Assembly: GCA_963663025.1 (NCBI GenBank)
Contig: OY760073.1
Coordinates: 1,054,001 to 1,118,000, forward strand
Reading direction: 5' to 3'
From: JAGWBF01 sp963663025
Lineage (GTDB): Bacteria > Chloroflexota > Dehalococcoidia > Lucifugimonadales > JAGWBF01
Length of the DNA: 64,000 nucleotides
In this document: positions 15,835-24,275 of the stretch, piece by piece
How positions within the stretch are numbered: the first letter of the stretch is position 1
Layout: each line of letters opens with the position of its first letter
Program-made: the position numbers and the translations under genes
The notes under the pieces: model-generated
Told to the model about the DNA's origin: nothing
Seen by the model: the letters and a program-made list of their open reading frames with translations, nothing else
The model's database searches: none

Positions 15835-16665
15835 GTGCGACTACAGGATCGGGTAGCCATAATCACGGGAGCAGGGCGAGGGATAGGCAGAGCTATCGCT
15901 TTGGCTTACGCCGGTGAGGGGGCCAAGCTGACCCTTGCCGCCCGGAGCCGTAGCGAGCTGGAGGAAACGGAGCGCCAGGCCAAAGAGCTGGGCGCCGATA
16001 CCATCGTCATATCCACGGACATCTCAGATGCGTCCCAGGTCGAGGCGATGGTCAAGGGCACCCTGGAGCGCTACGGAGCCGTAGATATCCTGGTGAACAA
16101 CGCCGGCGTCCTTGGCCCCATAGGGCCTCTCCATGAGTGCGAGATATCGGACTGGGTCCTGCCCATTCAGGTTAACCTGGTTGGCACTTACCTGTGCTGC
16201 CGAGCTGTCCTGCCGACGATGCTCAGCCAGGACCGGGGCAGCATCATAAGCCTGTCGGGAGGGGGCGTGGGCACCTTTGGTACAGCCCATATGTCCGCCT
16301 ACCAGGCGTCAAAATCGGCCCTGATCACCCTGACGGAAACCCTTGGAATGGAGTTGGACGGCACCAAGGTCAGGGTTAACGTTATATCGCCCGGTGGGGT
16401 GCACACCCGCATGATGGAGCAGATCCAGGATTCCACCCTCTCTGTGGGAAACACCTGGTGGTACGAACGCTCCAAGGCGGTCAACGAGGGCGGCGGCACT
16501 CCCATAGAACGGGTGGGCGAGCTGGCGGTTTTCCTCGCAAGCGACGAGTCCGACGGGCTGAATGGACGGTTCCTGGCCACCAGGGACGATTTCTGGAACC
16601 TGTCGCCCCGGATTCCTGAGATAATGTCGTCCGATGTTTGCAAGCTGAGACGCGTAGAACCGTAG
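15835..16665 (+). CDS. Short-chain dehydrogenase/reductase
   Basis: This 276-residue SDR starts at GTG, with GTAGGAGGC immediately upstream. It contains ITGAGRGIGRAIALAYAGEG, LTLAARSRSELEE, DILVNNAGVLGP and GSIISLSGGGVG. The catalytic MSAYQASKSAL and SPGGVHTRMMEQ follow. Arg-Ser after beta-2 suggests NADP(H). It is divergent from the TPP beta-type gene (129-bp gap) and 48 bp ahead of the benzoylformate-decarboxylase-like gene, with which it is likely co-transcribed. A decarboxylase making an aldehyde next to an SDR would be a coherent pair. Confidence 0.9.
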   Translation: MRLQDRVAIITGAGRGIGRAIALAYAGEGAKLTLAARSRSELEETERQAKELGADTIVISTDISDASQVEAMVKGTLERYGAVDILVNNAGVLGPIGPLHECEISDWVLPIQVNLVGTYLCCRAVLPTMLSQDRGSIISLSGGGVGTFGTAHMSAYQASKSALITLTETLGMELDGTKVRVNVISPGGVHTRMMEQIQDSTLSVGNTWWYERSKAVNEGGGTPIERVGELAVFLASDESDGLNGRFLATRDDFWNLSPRIPEIMSSDVCKLRRVEP

Positions 16666-16713
16666 CTCCCAAGGGACGCTAGCCTCAAAATAACTTCGAC
16701 GGATGGATATGCA

Positions 16714-18384
16714 ATGCCTGAAATGATGACCGGAAAGAGGGCTGTCCTGGAGATGCTCAAGGCCGAGGGTGTCGACTACATATTCGGCAACCCAGGCACC
16801 AGCGAAGGTCCCCTGATCGATATGCTGGGGGACTACCCCGAGTTCAAGTACATCCTGACCCTCCAGGAGGCCGTCGCCATGGGCATGGGCGAGGCCTACG
16901 CCCGGGCCAAGGGAAGGGCATCCTTCGTGAGCCTTCACGTGGACAACGGGCTCGCCAACGGTATCACCCTCATTCTGGACGCCTACCGCACAGGGACACC
17001 CATGGTCGTGTCCTCTTGCAACTACGACGCGCGCAAGGTGGCCGAGGGCCTGACTGACCTGGCCGCCATGGTGCGCCCCGTCACCAAGTGGGCTGTGGAG
17101 CTGTCCCTGGCGGAACAGATACCCAGCGTAATGCGCAGGGCTTTCAACGAGGCCAACAGCCACCCCAAGGGCCCCGTATACGTGGGATTCACGTCCAACG
17201 CACTGGAAGCGTCTGCCGAGATGAACATCATCCCTTCAGGCAAGGTGCACGATTCCTATGGCCCCAACCCCGACGGCATCGACGAAGCGGCATCCCTCCT
17301 GTTGGAGGCGCGGAACCCGCTGATGATCGTGGGAGACCGGGTCTCCGATGATGGGGCCAACAACGAAGCGGTAGAGCTGGCGGAGCTTCTGGGCCTGCCG
17401 GTACGCCAGTCCCGGGGCGCGGAAGTGTCCTTCCCCACCAAGCATCCCCAATACATGGGCGGACATTCCCTCAGGGTAGCCTCCCACCGGGAGCTCCTGG
17501 AGGATGTGGACCTAGTCTTGACTGTCGGCATGGACACCTTTGAGGAGCTGTTCTACTGGGGGGACGTGGTGCTCCAGCCCACGACCAAGCTCATTCACAT
17601 CGACCCCGTACCCGGCAGCGTGGGCAGGTCCGAGCCCACCGACGTGGGCATAGTGTCCCACTGCGTTCTGGGCCTGCATGAGCTGATCCGGTCGCTCAAG
17701 GGTCGCATCAACCCCCAGCACGAGGAGACCATCCGTGCCAGAAAGGCGGCGGTGATCCAAGAAGCGGCCGCAAACCGGCAGGCCTTTGAAGATTCGGTGG
17801 CGGGCAAATGGAACAGCACACCCATGAATCCCGCGCGGATGATGTACGAGGTCGCCAATGCCCTGCCGACCAACGCCATGGTCGTGGACGACTCCATCAG
17901 CCACAGGGCCGCCATGAGACACTACTTCCAAGGCGCAGGCAGAGGGGACATCCTCGGGGTCAGGGGCGGCTCCATCGGTGGAGGCATCGGCGCCACCATG
18001 GGACTTCAATGCGCCAACCCAGACCGCCCCGTGTTTGGAGTCATAGGCGACGGGAGCGCCATGATGGCCATCCAGGGGCTGTGGACGGCGGCCAACGACA
18101 ATATTCCCTGCGTGTTCGTTATCTGCAACAACGGAATGTACCGCATCCTGAAGACCAACTACAACGTGTACCAAAAGGACATCTTGAACGAGGACGAACC
18201 GGCGGGCAGCAACCTGCTGTACTCGGAGTTCCCTACACCCTTCGACCTGGCCGCCACGGCTCGGAGCATGGGAGTCCACGGAGAGCGGATCACCCACCCG
18301 GGAGAGATAGCGCCTGCCGTAAGGCGAGCCGTTGCGTCGGGGAAACCGGCCCTACTGGACATCGTCATCGACGGGTCGATGTAG
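16714..18384 (+). CDS. TPP-dependent decarboxylase, benzoylformate decarboxylase-like
   Basis: This full-length (556-residue) three-domain TPP enzyme has a PYR domain with catalytic Glu in LTLQEAVAMGMGEAYA. SLHVDNGLANG carries a His comparable to the active-site His of benzoylformate decarboxylase. A central TH3 domain (about 190-330) has LTVGMDTFEE. The PP domain has FGVIGDGSAMMAIQGLWTA and VFVICNNGMY. All cofactor residues look intact. It most resembles the MdlC/acetolactate-synthase superfamily; the substrate, a 2-keto acid, cannot be fixed. It follows an SDR by 48 bp and ends 33 bp from a convergent TPP gene. Confidence 0.87.
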   Translation: MPEMMTGKRAVLEMLKAEGVDYIFGNPGTSEGPLIDMLGDYPEFKYILTLQEAVAMGMGEAYARAKGRASFVSLHVDNGLANGITLILDAYRTGTPMVVSSCNYDARKVAEGLTDLAAMVRPVTKWAVELSLAEQIPSVMRRAFNEANSHPKGPVYVGFTSNALEASAEMNIIPSGKVHDSYGPNPDGIDEAASLLLEARNPLMIVGDRVSDDGANNEAVELAELLGLPVRQSRGAEVSFPTKHPQYMGGHSLRVASHRELLEDVDLVLTVGMDTFEELFYWGDVVLQPTTKLIHIDPVPGSVGRSEPTDVGIVSHCVLGLHELIRSLKGRINPQHEETIRARKAAVIQEAAANRQAFEDSVAGKWNSTPMNPARMMYEVANALPTNAMVVDDSISHRAAMRHYFQGAGRGDILGVRGGSIGGGIGATMGLQCANPDRPVFGVIGDGSAMMAIQGLWTAANDNIPCVFVICNNGMYRILKTNYNVYQKDILNEDEPAGSNLLYSEFPTPFDLAATARSMGVHGERITHPGEIAPAVRRAVASGKPALLDIVIDGSM

Positions 18385-18417
18385 GGGTCAGGGAAGCGAT
18401 CGAGAGCGGTGACAGTT

Positions 18418-18975
18418 TTATGTAAACTGTTCGCGGAGGGCCTTGATCTGGGGGGCGACGGGCATGCCGGGGAACCTGGTCGGTCCGTCCTCCCGCTCGA
18501 TCTCAATCTCGATGAGCACAGGTCCCTCAGAGTTCATGATCTCGGGTAGCGCCTCCAGGAACTCACCCTTGCTGGACACTTTCCACGCCTTCTTGTACCC
18601 GGAAGCCAGCGCCACTTGGCAGAGGTCGGTCTTGCCGTGGCCGGGAATGGTCTGGTTGCCGGAGCTCTGGTAGAGGCCATTGTAGAAGATGAAGTGATAG
18701 TAGTTGGACGGGGCCAGGGATGCGACGGTGACCAGCGAACCCAGCTGCATGAGCAGGCTCCCGTCGCCATCCAGCACCATCACCTTCCGGTCGGGGGCGC
18801 CCATGGCGAGGCCCAGCCCAAGGGAGGCCGCGCTCCCCATGCAGTCGGAAGCATCCACATGGTCCTGGGCGGACTGGCCGGCGTCCTTCCACGGTGAGGC
18901 GGCCTGCATGGTGGCCACGCTGAGGCAGTCCCCCCTGTACTCGCACAGAGCGTCAATGGCTTCTTGTCGTTGCAT
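18418..18975 (-). CDS. Sulfopyruvate decarboxylase-like beta subunit
   Basis: This 185-residue PP-domain protein contains LDGDGSLLMQLGSLVTVASL and HFIFYNGLYQ, so the TPP-metal ligands are intact. Together with the alpha gene 23 bp upstream it forms a complete split TPP decarboxylase of the ComDE/phosphonopyruvate decarboxylase type. ComDE makes sulfoacetaldehyde from sulfopyruvate in coenzyme M synthesis and sulfonate metabolism. AAGGAGG lies 12 nt before the ATG. Its closest relative in the window is the lone beta gene at 15122-15706. Real substrate may be another C3 keto acid. Confidence 0.82.
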   Translation of the reverse strand: MQRQEAIDALCEYRGDCLSVATMQAASPWKDAGQSAQDHVDASDCMGSAASLGLGLAMGAPDRKVMVLDGDGSLLMQLGSLVTVASLAPSNYYHFIFYNGLYQSSGNQTIPGHGKTDLCQVALASGYKKAWKVSSKGEFLEALPEIMNSEGPVLIEIEIEREDGPTRFPGMPVAPQIKALREQFT

Positions 18976-18998
18976 CCTGTGACCGCCCTCCTTAGATT

Positions 18999-19544
18999 TT
19001 ACTGACCGGTCGGCGCCCCTATGATGACCGCCACGGGGCCTTCAACCTCCTGGCATTTCCGGTACGCCTCTTCGACAACGCCGATGTCCTCGGGGTTTTC
19101 CAGCCTGTAGTAGGGCACACCCCAGGTCTGCATGGTCGGCTCCAGCATACGCACTCCCCGCCGCCGGTTGTCGTTGGAGTCCTTGGTGAGGTCCCTGCCG
19201 AACTGCCCCACGAACATGAAGGTGGGCACCTGGGCATCGAAGGCCAGCGCCTTGAGGGTGTTCACCGAGGCGTAGAAGCCGTTATTCTGGATGACCATCA
19301 TGGGCCTGTGGCCCGTTGCGTAAAGACCGGCGTTGATGCCCATCGCCTCATCCTCGGTGCACACTGTCAGGATCTTGACCTTGTCCTGCTGCTCCATGTA
19401 TGCGAGGAAGGTTTTCTGGACGGTGTCAGGCACCGTGATGATGTGGGTGATTCCCAAATCTACGATGCACTCGGCCAGCGCCTTGGCACTTACCGATGTG
19501 GCGACTGCGTCAGGGGTCTCACCCTGGGCATTGGCTGTGGTCAT
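18999..19544 (-). CDS. Sulfopyruvate decarboxylase-like alpha subunit
   Basis: This 181-residue PYR-domain protein begins with a variable N-terminus, then ALAECIVDLGITHIITVPDT. The catalytic Glu region is VCTEDEAMGINAGLYATG, followed by MVIQNNGFYASVNTL. It closes with a helix ending VEGPVAVIIGAPTGQ. This is the ComD-like half of a split TPP decarboxylase, pairing with the beta gene 23 bp downstream. AGGAAGG precedes the ATG. It is the only stand-alone alpha in the window and could serve two beta subunits. Confidence 0.82.
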   Translation of the reverse strand: MTTANAQGETPDAVATSVSAKALAECIVDLGITHIITVPDTVQKTFLAYMEQQDKVKILTVCTEDEAMGINAGLYATGHRPMMVIQNNGFYASVNTLKALAFDAQVPTFMFVGQFGRDLTKDSNDNRRRGVRMLEPTMQTWGVPYYRLENPEDIGVVEEAYRKCQEVEGPVAVIIGAPTGQ

Positions 19545-19652
19545 GGGAACACCTTCCTGGACCGACGGGCGTGTCCCGCCGGGGATTTTCGGTCAGCACG
19601 GTTCAGCAGTATAGCACCGGCGCCTTTGTGGGCGAAACTTGCGACGCCCCTC

Positions 19653-21308
19653 TTACCTGGACACCCACCCGCCGTAGATCGGGTACTGGCTGCACACGAA
19701 CTCGATGTAGGACGGCTGACCTTCCTCATTGGCTGCAAAGGCCCGCTGGAAGGCCGGGGTTATCTCCGACGGCTCGGTGACCCGCTCGGTGTGGTAACCC
19801 AGCCCGCCAATGACTCGGGACATATCGATCTCGTCATAACCCATCACCTTGTGGGTGTAAGGATCGTGCCCGTCCCCCCAGAATCCCGGTCCGTATCCGG
19901 CGAAGCCTCCGTTGCTGATGTGGGCTACCGTGATGCCCAGCTTCTGGCGAAGGGGCACCTCCAGGTTGCCGAACATGTACCCCAGCCCAGCCTCACCGGT
20001 GACCGCCACGCACTGGCGCTCTGGGAAGCTGATCTTGGCTGCTATGGTAGCCGGCAGGCTGAATCCCAGGGAAGACACGTTACCCCAGCCAAGGAAGCCC
20101 CGGGACTTGGTAGCGCGATACACGGTGCTAATCTGGTCCCGGGTGTTTCCCGATTCGTGGGTCAGGAAGGAGTTGCCGGGGTCCAGCACCTCCATAAGAC
20201 CTGCATAGACCCTGTACGGGTTCAGAGGCTTATCGTCGGAAGCCATGGCCTCAACGTACTTGACCATCCCAGAATCCCTGACGGCCTTCACCTCAGCCTC
20301 GGCCCGGGAGCTGACCTTTATGCCCGACAATTCCCTGTCTGCGAGCTCCCTGTTCAGAGATTGGAGAGACAGGCGGGCATCGCCGATCAGAGCCTGGGCG
20401 GTAGAGTAAACCTTGTTTATGTGTACCTCGTCCACGTTGCAATGGATGATGGTCTTGCTGGCAGCATTGGGGATGCCGTGGCTGAACCGGCCGGGGGACA
20501 AGCTGGAGCCGACGGCAAAGAGCAGGTCGCACTTGGCGAGATACTCCTCCACTTGGCCGCCCCGGACCCCCACGTATAGGGGATGGTCTTCGGGAAAGGC
20601 CCCCTTGGCCTTCAGGGTGCTCACGACGGGCAGGTTAAGCGTCTCAACCAAGGCCTTTAGCTCTTCCTCCGCGCCCGCGTAGATCACTCCCTCTCCGGCA
20701 TACACCAGGGGGTTCTCGGCCTTCAGGAGCAAGTCAGCCACTGCCGACACGTCAGCGGGGTCAGGGGCCGATTTCCAGCCCTTCACGGGCACGTATGGGT
20801 CTGCCGTCTCGTCGTAGGTCCCATCGGCATCGGGCACCGCAAGCACGACCGGGCCGGGCCGCCCGGTCCTTAGCATGGTGAAGGCCCGGCGCATGAACTC
20901 GGGCACACGGTGGGGGGCATCCAGGAACCCGTACCACTTTGACACCGACTTCAGGCTGGAGGCAACGTCGAACTGGCTGTTCTCGGTCGCGCCGATGGGC
21001 ACACCATCGGTGATGCAAAGGACGGGGGAACCGTCCTCGAAGGCTTGGGCGATGCCGGCGTATGCAACCTGGAGCCCGGCCGCATTGACGCCGCCCTGGA
21101 AGGTGGCGACCCCGATGCTCCGTCCGGCGTTTATGCGGGAAAAAGCGTCGGCAAGGGCAACGGCGTACCGGTCATCCCGCATCATGATCATGGGAATGCC
21201 TTCTCTGCCCAGGGCGTTGTTCACTCGGCAGACAGGGAAGGTCGATACCCAATCCACACCTTCTTGCTTCAGAATTCGCGCAATGCCCGTTGCAACATCG
21301 ATGGTCAT
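19653..21308 (-). CDS. Full-length TPP-dependent enzyme with atypical active-site motifs
   Basis: This 551-residue protein has the PYR-TH3-PP layout of acetolactate synthase-type enzymes, but both core motifs deviate. Where the family has R-H-E-Q-x-A, with the catalytic Glu, this has MRDDRYAVALAD, giving Asp. Where the family has G-D-G, it has VTGEAGLGYMFGNLE, with HISNGGFAGYG supplying the distal Asn. The central domain (FAVGSSLSPGRF) is normal. GGAGGT precedes the ATG. It is 108 bp upstream of the split decarboxylase genes on the same strand. It could be active with modified proton transfer, or a non-decarboxylating relative; sequence alone cannot settle this. Confidence 0.8.
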   Translation of the reverse strand: MTIDVATGIARILKQEGVDWVSTFPVCRVNNALGREGIPMIMMRDDRYAVALADAFSRINAGRSIGVATFQGGVNAAGLQVAYAGIAQAFEDGSPVLCITDGVPIGATENSQFDVASSLKSVSKWYGFLDAPHRVPEFMRRAFTMLRTGRPGPVVLAVPDADGTYDETADPYVPVKGWKSAPDPADVSAVADLLLKAENPLVYAGEGVIYAGAEEELKALVETLNLPVVSTLKAKGAFPEDHPLYVGVRGGQVEEYLAKCDLLFAVGSSLSPGRFSHGIPNAASKTIIHCNVDEVHINKVYSTAQALIGDARLSLQSLNRELADRELSGIKVSSRAEAEVKAVRDSGMVKYVEAMASDDKPLNPYRVYAGLMEVLDPGNSFLTHESGNTRDQISTVYRATKSRGFLGWGNVSSLGFSLPATIAAKISFPERQCVAVTGEAGLGYMFGNLEVPLRQKLGITVAHISNGGFAGYGPGFWGDGHDPYTHKVMGYDEIDMSRVIGGLGYHTERVTEPSEITPAFQRAFAANEEGQPSYIEFVCSQYPIYGGWVSR

Positions 21309-21540
21309 TGGACCTACCTCCGTACCTTGAGAGCTTGGACTTTGGGTCCGGTGAGAAACGTTTCTGCGGCAGGATTCAAAACTACCACAAAGCTGGCGTC
21401 GTATAAAGACGGTGAGGCGTTCAGCCCAATTGCACCGCTAAATCCGAAGACTGATGGAACCATTTAGGCAGAACGCGCATATTATCAAGTAGGCAGTCCT
21501 TGGAACCAACGGGGCAAAGTTGAGGGAAAGGAGGCCAGCG

Positions 21541-22098
21541 GTGGGCGAAGACGAAGCAGTCCTTCGATGCCAGGGCGGCGACCGTGAAGCCTTCCACTAC
21601 CTGGTGGAGCTGTACAAGGATGTGCTGTACGGCACAGCCATGTTGATGTCCAGCAACCGGGCCCTGGCCGAGGAGCATGTCCAGGAAGCTTTCCTAGCCG
21701 CATGGCGGGGAATTCGGGGTTTTCGAAGGGGTTACCCCTTTAAGCCCTGGCTGGTCCGCATCCTGGTCAATGAAGTGCTGTCCCACAGGAGACGCTCCTC
21801 AATTCCAACCGAGCCCCTGGACGATTCAACGCATGCCGGGAACGATTGCGACCCACACGACATGGCGGAAGTGCTGGCAGGCAGCGAGACCATAAGGCGA
21901 GCGATAGCCGGACTAAGCCTGGAGCACCGGGAGGTCGTCGTTCTCCGTTATTTTGCCGACCTGACCATACCCGAAGTGGCCCGCTCCCTGAACCTAAGAC
22001 AAGGCACCGTGAAATCGCGGCTCCACAGGGCCCTGGAGCAGCTCAGGTCCCAGCTTGTAGAACGGGATGCCGGAGAGGAGCAAGAGAATGGCGCGTAA
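21541..22098 (+). CDS. ECF-type sigma-70 family RNA polymerase sigma factor
   Basis: This 185-residue extracytoplasmic-function sigma factor has region 2 (about 15-85), with FHYLVELYKDVLYGTAMLM and VQEAFLAAWRGIRGFRRG. Region 4 (about 120-172) has REVVVLRYFADLTIPEVARS and QGTVKSRLHRALEQL. GTG at 21541 is preferred to the upstream TTG because AAAGGAGG lies 7 nt before it and inside the longer frame. It overlaps the membrane-anchored VWA gene by 11 bp, so that protein is its probable regulator. Which promoters it serves is unknown. Confidence 0.9.
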   Translation: MGEDEAVLRCQGGDREAFHYLVELYKDVLYGTAMLMSSNRALAEEHVQEAFLAAWRGIRGFRRGYPFKPWLVRILVNEVLSHRRRSSIPTEPLDDSTHAGNDCDPHDMAEVLAGSETIRRAIAGLSLEHREVVVLRYFADLTIPEVARSLNLRQGTVKSRLHRALEQLRSQLVERDAGEEQENGA

Positions 22099-24148
22099 TG
22101 ATGAACAAGATCCAGCAATGGAACGAGACCTGCGGGGCTACTACAGAAATCTAGAGGATGACCTCCGCGCCCCCGGCGACCTGTGGCACAGGCTGGAGAG
22201 TCAACTGGGGGAGCAGAGGGATCCCTTCAGTCTTTCGGCGTTAGGTGGCAAGCTTCTTCCCCGCAAAGGCGCGTTCTGGAACCCTGCAGTCGCTGGCGGG
22301 ACAGTGGCGGCAGTTGCCCTTGTGGCCACTGTGTCGGTCTGGTCAGCCACCGACGGCTTTAGCGGAGGAGGATTCTCCCCAGAGACCCGCGACGTCATCG
22401 TCAGGGAGGTGGAAGTCACTCGAATGGTGACGCTGAACACGGAAATAATGGAAGTGACACGAGAGGTGGAAGTAATTGAGCGTGAGATAGAAGTTACTCG
22501 TATAGTGGCAGAACCCGGAGAGGTAAAGGAAAAGGAAGTGACCGCTGTCGTGCATGGTGATCGGGGCATCACCGCAGTGGTGGCCCCCACTAGTGTTCCC
22601 CAACATGCTGGCATTCAAGGTTCACAAGGCGAACCGGGCCCACAAGGTTCACAAGGTCAGTGGTCGTCGGCCCGGGGAACGAGCGAGTCCGAACCCTATG
22701 TTGCCCCCAGCGATACTTCCTTTGCAGACTACGGACGTCAGTCCTTTGTCAGCGCCCGGGAGGACAACCTCTCAACATTCAGCCTGGACACCGACCGCAC
22801 CTCTTACCAGCTTGCCCTGAACTGGGCCCGTAATGGGTACGAAATAGACCCGTCATCGGTCAGGGCCGAGGAGTGGGTGAACGCCTTTAACTACAACTAC
22901 GATCCTCCTAGGAGCGACCGGGAGTTCGCCATGTCGTCGGAGGTCATTCGCCATCCCCTGGACGCTGACCTGCACCTGGCGCGGGTGTCCTTCCAGGCGC
23001 CCGTCGTGGCCGATGACACACCCCTGAACGTCACCCTGGTCCTGGATGCATCGGGGTCTATGGCCCAGGGCAACCGGGTGGATATAGCCCGGGAAGCGGC
23101 CGAGGCCATACGGCACAGCCTTGGGCCCAGGGACCGGATCGCCGTGGTCCACTTCACCGATGATGTAATCGATGAATACACCGTCTACCACAGCGACCCT
23201 GACCGGGGAGATGCCGACTGGTCCATCTCCCGGCTGGCGCCCCACGGCAGCACTAACGTGCAGGCGGGCCTCGACCTGGGAGTGCGCCTAGCTGACCAAG
23301 CCCGTCGGGAGCACCCCGATGCTCACAACTACATCATCCTCATGTCGGACGGGGTGGCCAACGTGGATGCCACCGATCCTTTTGCCATCCTGGAGTCGGC
23401 TTATGACCGGGACAGCAGGAACCCGCTGCGTATCATTGCCGTCGGTGTTGGGATCGAGAACTACAACGACTATCTGCTGGAGCAGCTTGCCCAGCACGGC
23501 AACGGCTGGTACCGCTACCTGCAGGACACGGAGCAGGCCCGCGCCACGTTCAGCCGTGAGAACTGGCTGGCCATATCCACCCCCTTTGCCGACCAGACCC
23601 GAGCCCAGGTTACCTGGAACACAGAGGTGGTGGGCTCCTGGCGCATCGTCGGCTACGAGAACCGGGTGACACCCGATGCGACCTTCACCCAGGACCGCAA
23701 GGAGTTCGCCGAGCTGCCTTCGGGCACCGCAACTACCGTCTTCTACGAGCTGGACCTGCGCCGGGACGTGAATTCGGATCGTTGGCATGAACTGGGCGCC
23801 GTGGAGTTAAGGTGGGTAGATCCCGGGTCGGGCGAGTCCCGCCGGCAGCACGCCAGCGTGTCGGGAAGTCCGGACGCATCTTTCGAAGCTGTGCATGACC
23901 CGCTGCTCCGGTTGGGCGCTGTGGTGGCCTTGGTAGCCGACCGGTACAGCAGCCTGGATGAGGGCTACTCCAACCCGGCTTGGGTCGCCTCGGACCTGCG
24001 GGCCCTGAACGACCTGCTGGCAACCCTGAGCAGAGAGCTTGGGAGCCTGCAAGCCTACGAAGATATCAGATTCCTGATGGAGCACATGCTTATCGGAATC
24101 GACCATTACGCTCCCCGCAGCACTCCGCCTACAGGTTACAGCCCGTAG
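22088..24148 (+). CDS. Membrane-anchored VWA-domain protein, putative anti-sigma partner of ECF factor
   Basis: The 686-residue product has a cytoplasmic N-terminus of about 60 residues. One membrane segment follows (VAGGTVAAVALVATVSVW), then a linker of VEVTR/EVEV repeats (VREVEVTRMV, EVTREVEVIEREIEVTR) and a short Gly-x-y tract (GIQGSQGEPGPQGSQGQ). A YfbK-like N-domain (FAMSSEVIRHP) precedes a von Willebrand A domain with MIDAS motif LVLDASGSMAQ, then TNVQAGLDLG and LMSDGVANVDAT. The C-terminal domain ends YEDIRFLMEHMLIGIDHY. The N-terminal segment plus translational overlap with the sigma gene suggests anti-sigma function. Start at 22088 fits GAGGAG spacing. Confidence 0.85.
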   Translation: MARNDEQDPAMERDLRGYYRNLEDDLRAPGDLWHRLESQLGEQRDPFSLSALGGKLLPRKGAFWNPAVAGGTVAAVALVATVSVWSATDGFSGGGFSPETRDVIVREVEVTRMVTLNTEIMEVTREVEVIEREIEVTRIVAEPGEVKEKEVTAVVHGDRGITAVVAPTSVPQHAGIQGSQGEPGPQGSQGQWSSARGTSESEPYVAPSDTSFADYGRQSFVSAREDNLSTFSLDTDRTSYQLALNWARNGYEIDPSSVRAEEWVNAFNYNYDPPRSDREFAMSSEVIRHPLDADLHLARVSFQAPVVADDTPLNVTLVLDASGSMAQGNRVDIAREAAEAIRHSLGPRDRIAVVHFTDDVIDEYTVYHSDPDRGDADWSISRLAPHGSTNVQAGLDLGVRLADQARREHPDAHNYIILMSDGVANVDATDPFAILESAYDRDSRNPLRIIAVGVGIENYNDYLLEQLAQHGNGWYRYLQDTEQARATFSRENWLAISTPFADQTRAQVTWNTEVVGSWRIVGYENRVTPDATFTQDRKEFAELPSGTATTVFYELDLRRDVNSDRWHELGAVELRWVDPGSGESRRQHASVSGSPDASFEAVHDPLLRLGAVVALVADRYSSLDEGYSNPAWVASDLRALNDLLATLSRELGSLQAYEDIRFLMEHMLIGIDHYAPRSTPPTGYSP

Positions 24149-24159
24149 ACGTCCTTTCT

Positions 24160-24224
24160 GCCTCCCCCTTTGGGAGAGGTTGGGGTGGAGGATGCCTCCC
24201 CCTCACTCCGGCCTTCTCCCAAGG
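24160..24224. repeat. Degenerate copy of dispersed GGGAGAGG-type inverted repeat
   Basis: This intergenic stretch has TTGGGAGA (24170-24177) and its inverse TCTCCCAA (24215-24222), plus GAGAGGTTGGGGTGGAGG. It is similar, in one orientation, to the right end of the 148-bp element at 44186-44333. It may also act as a transcription stop for the VWA gene. No coding potential was seen. Confidence 0.5.
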
Positions 24225-24275
24225 AACTCTAGGGTCGGGCCGATGACACCCGTCGGCCTGACCCTGTATTATGTA

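Noticed and set aside
17512..18297. 261-codon minus-strand frame
   Set aside because: Antisense shadow inside the benzoylformate-decarboxylase-like gene.
19308..20579. 423-codon plus-strand frame
   Set aside because: Antisense to two TPP-enzyme genes with convincing motifs; no recognisable features of its own.
22600..22670. Gly-x-y tract as a true collagen domain
   Set aside because: Only about five triplets are present, too few for a stable triple helix; kept only as a linker feature.
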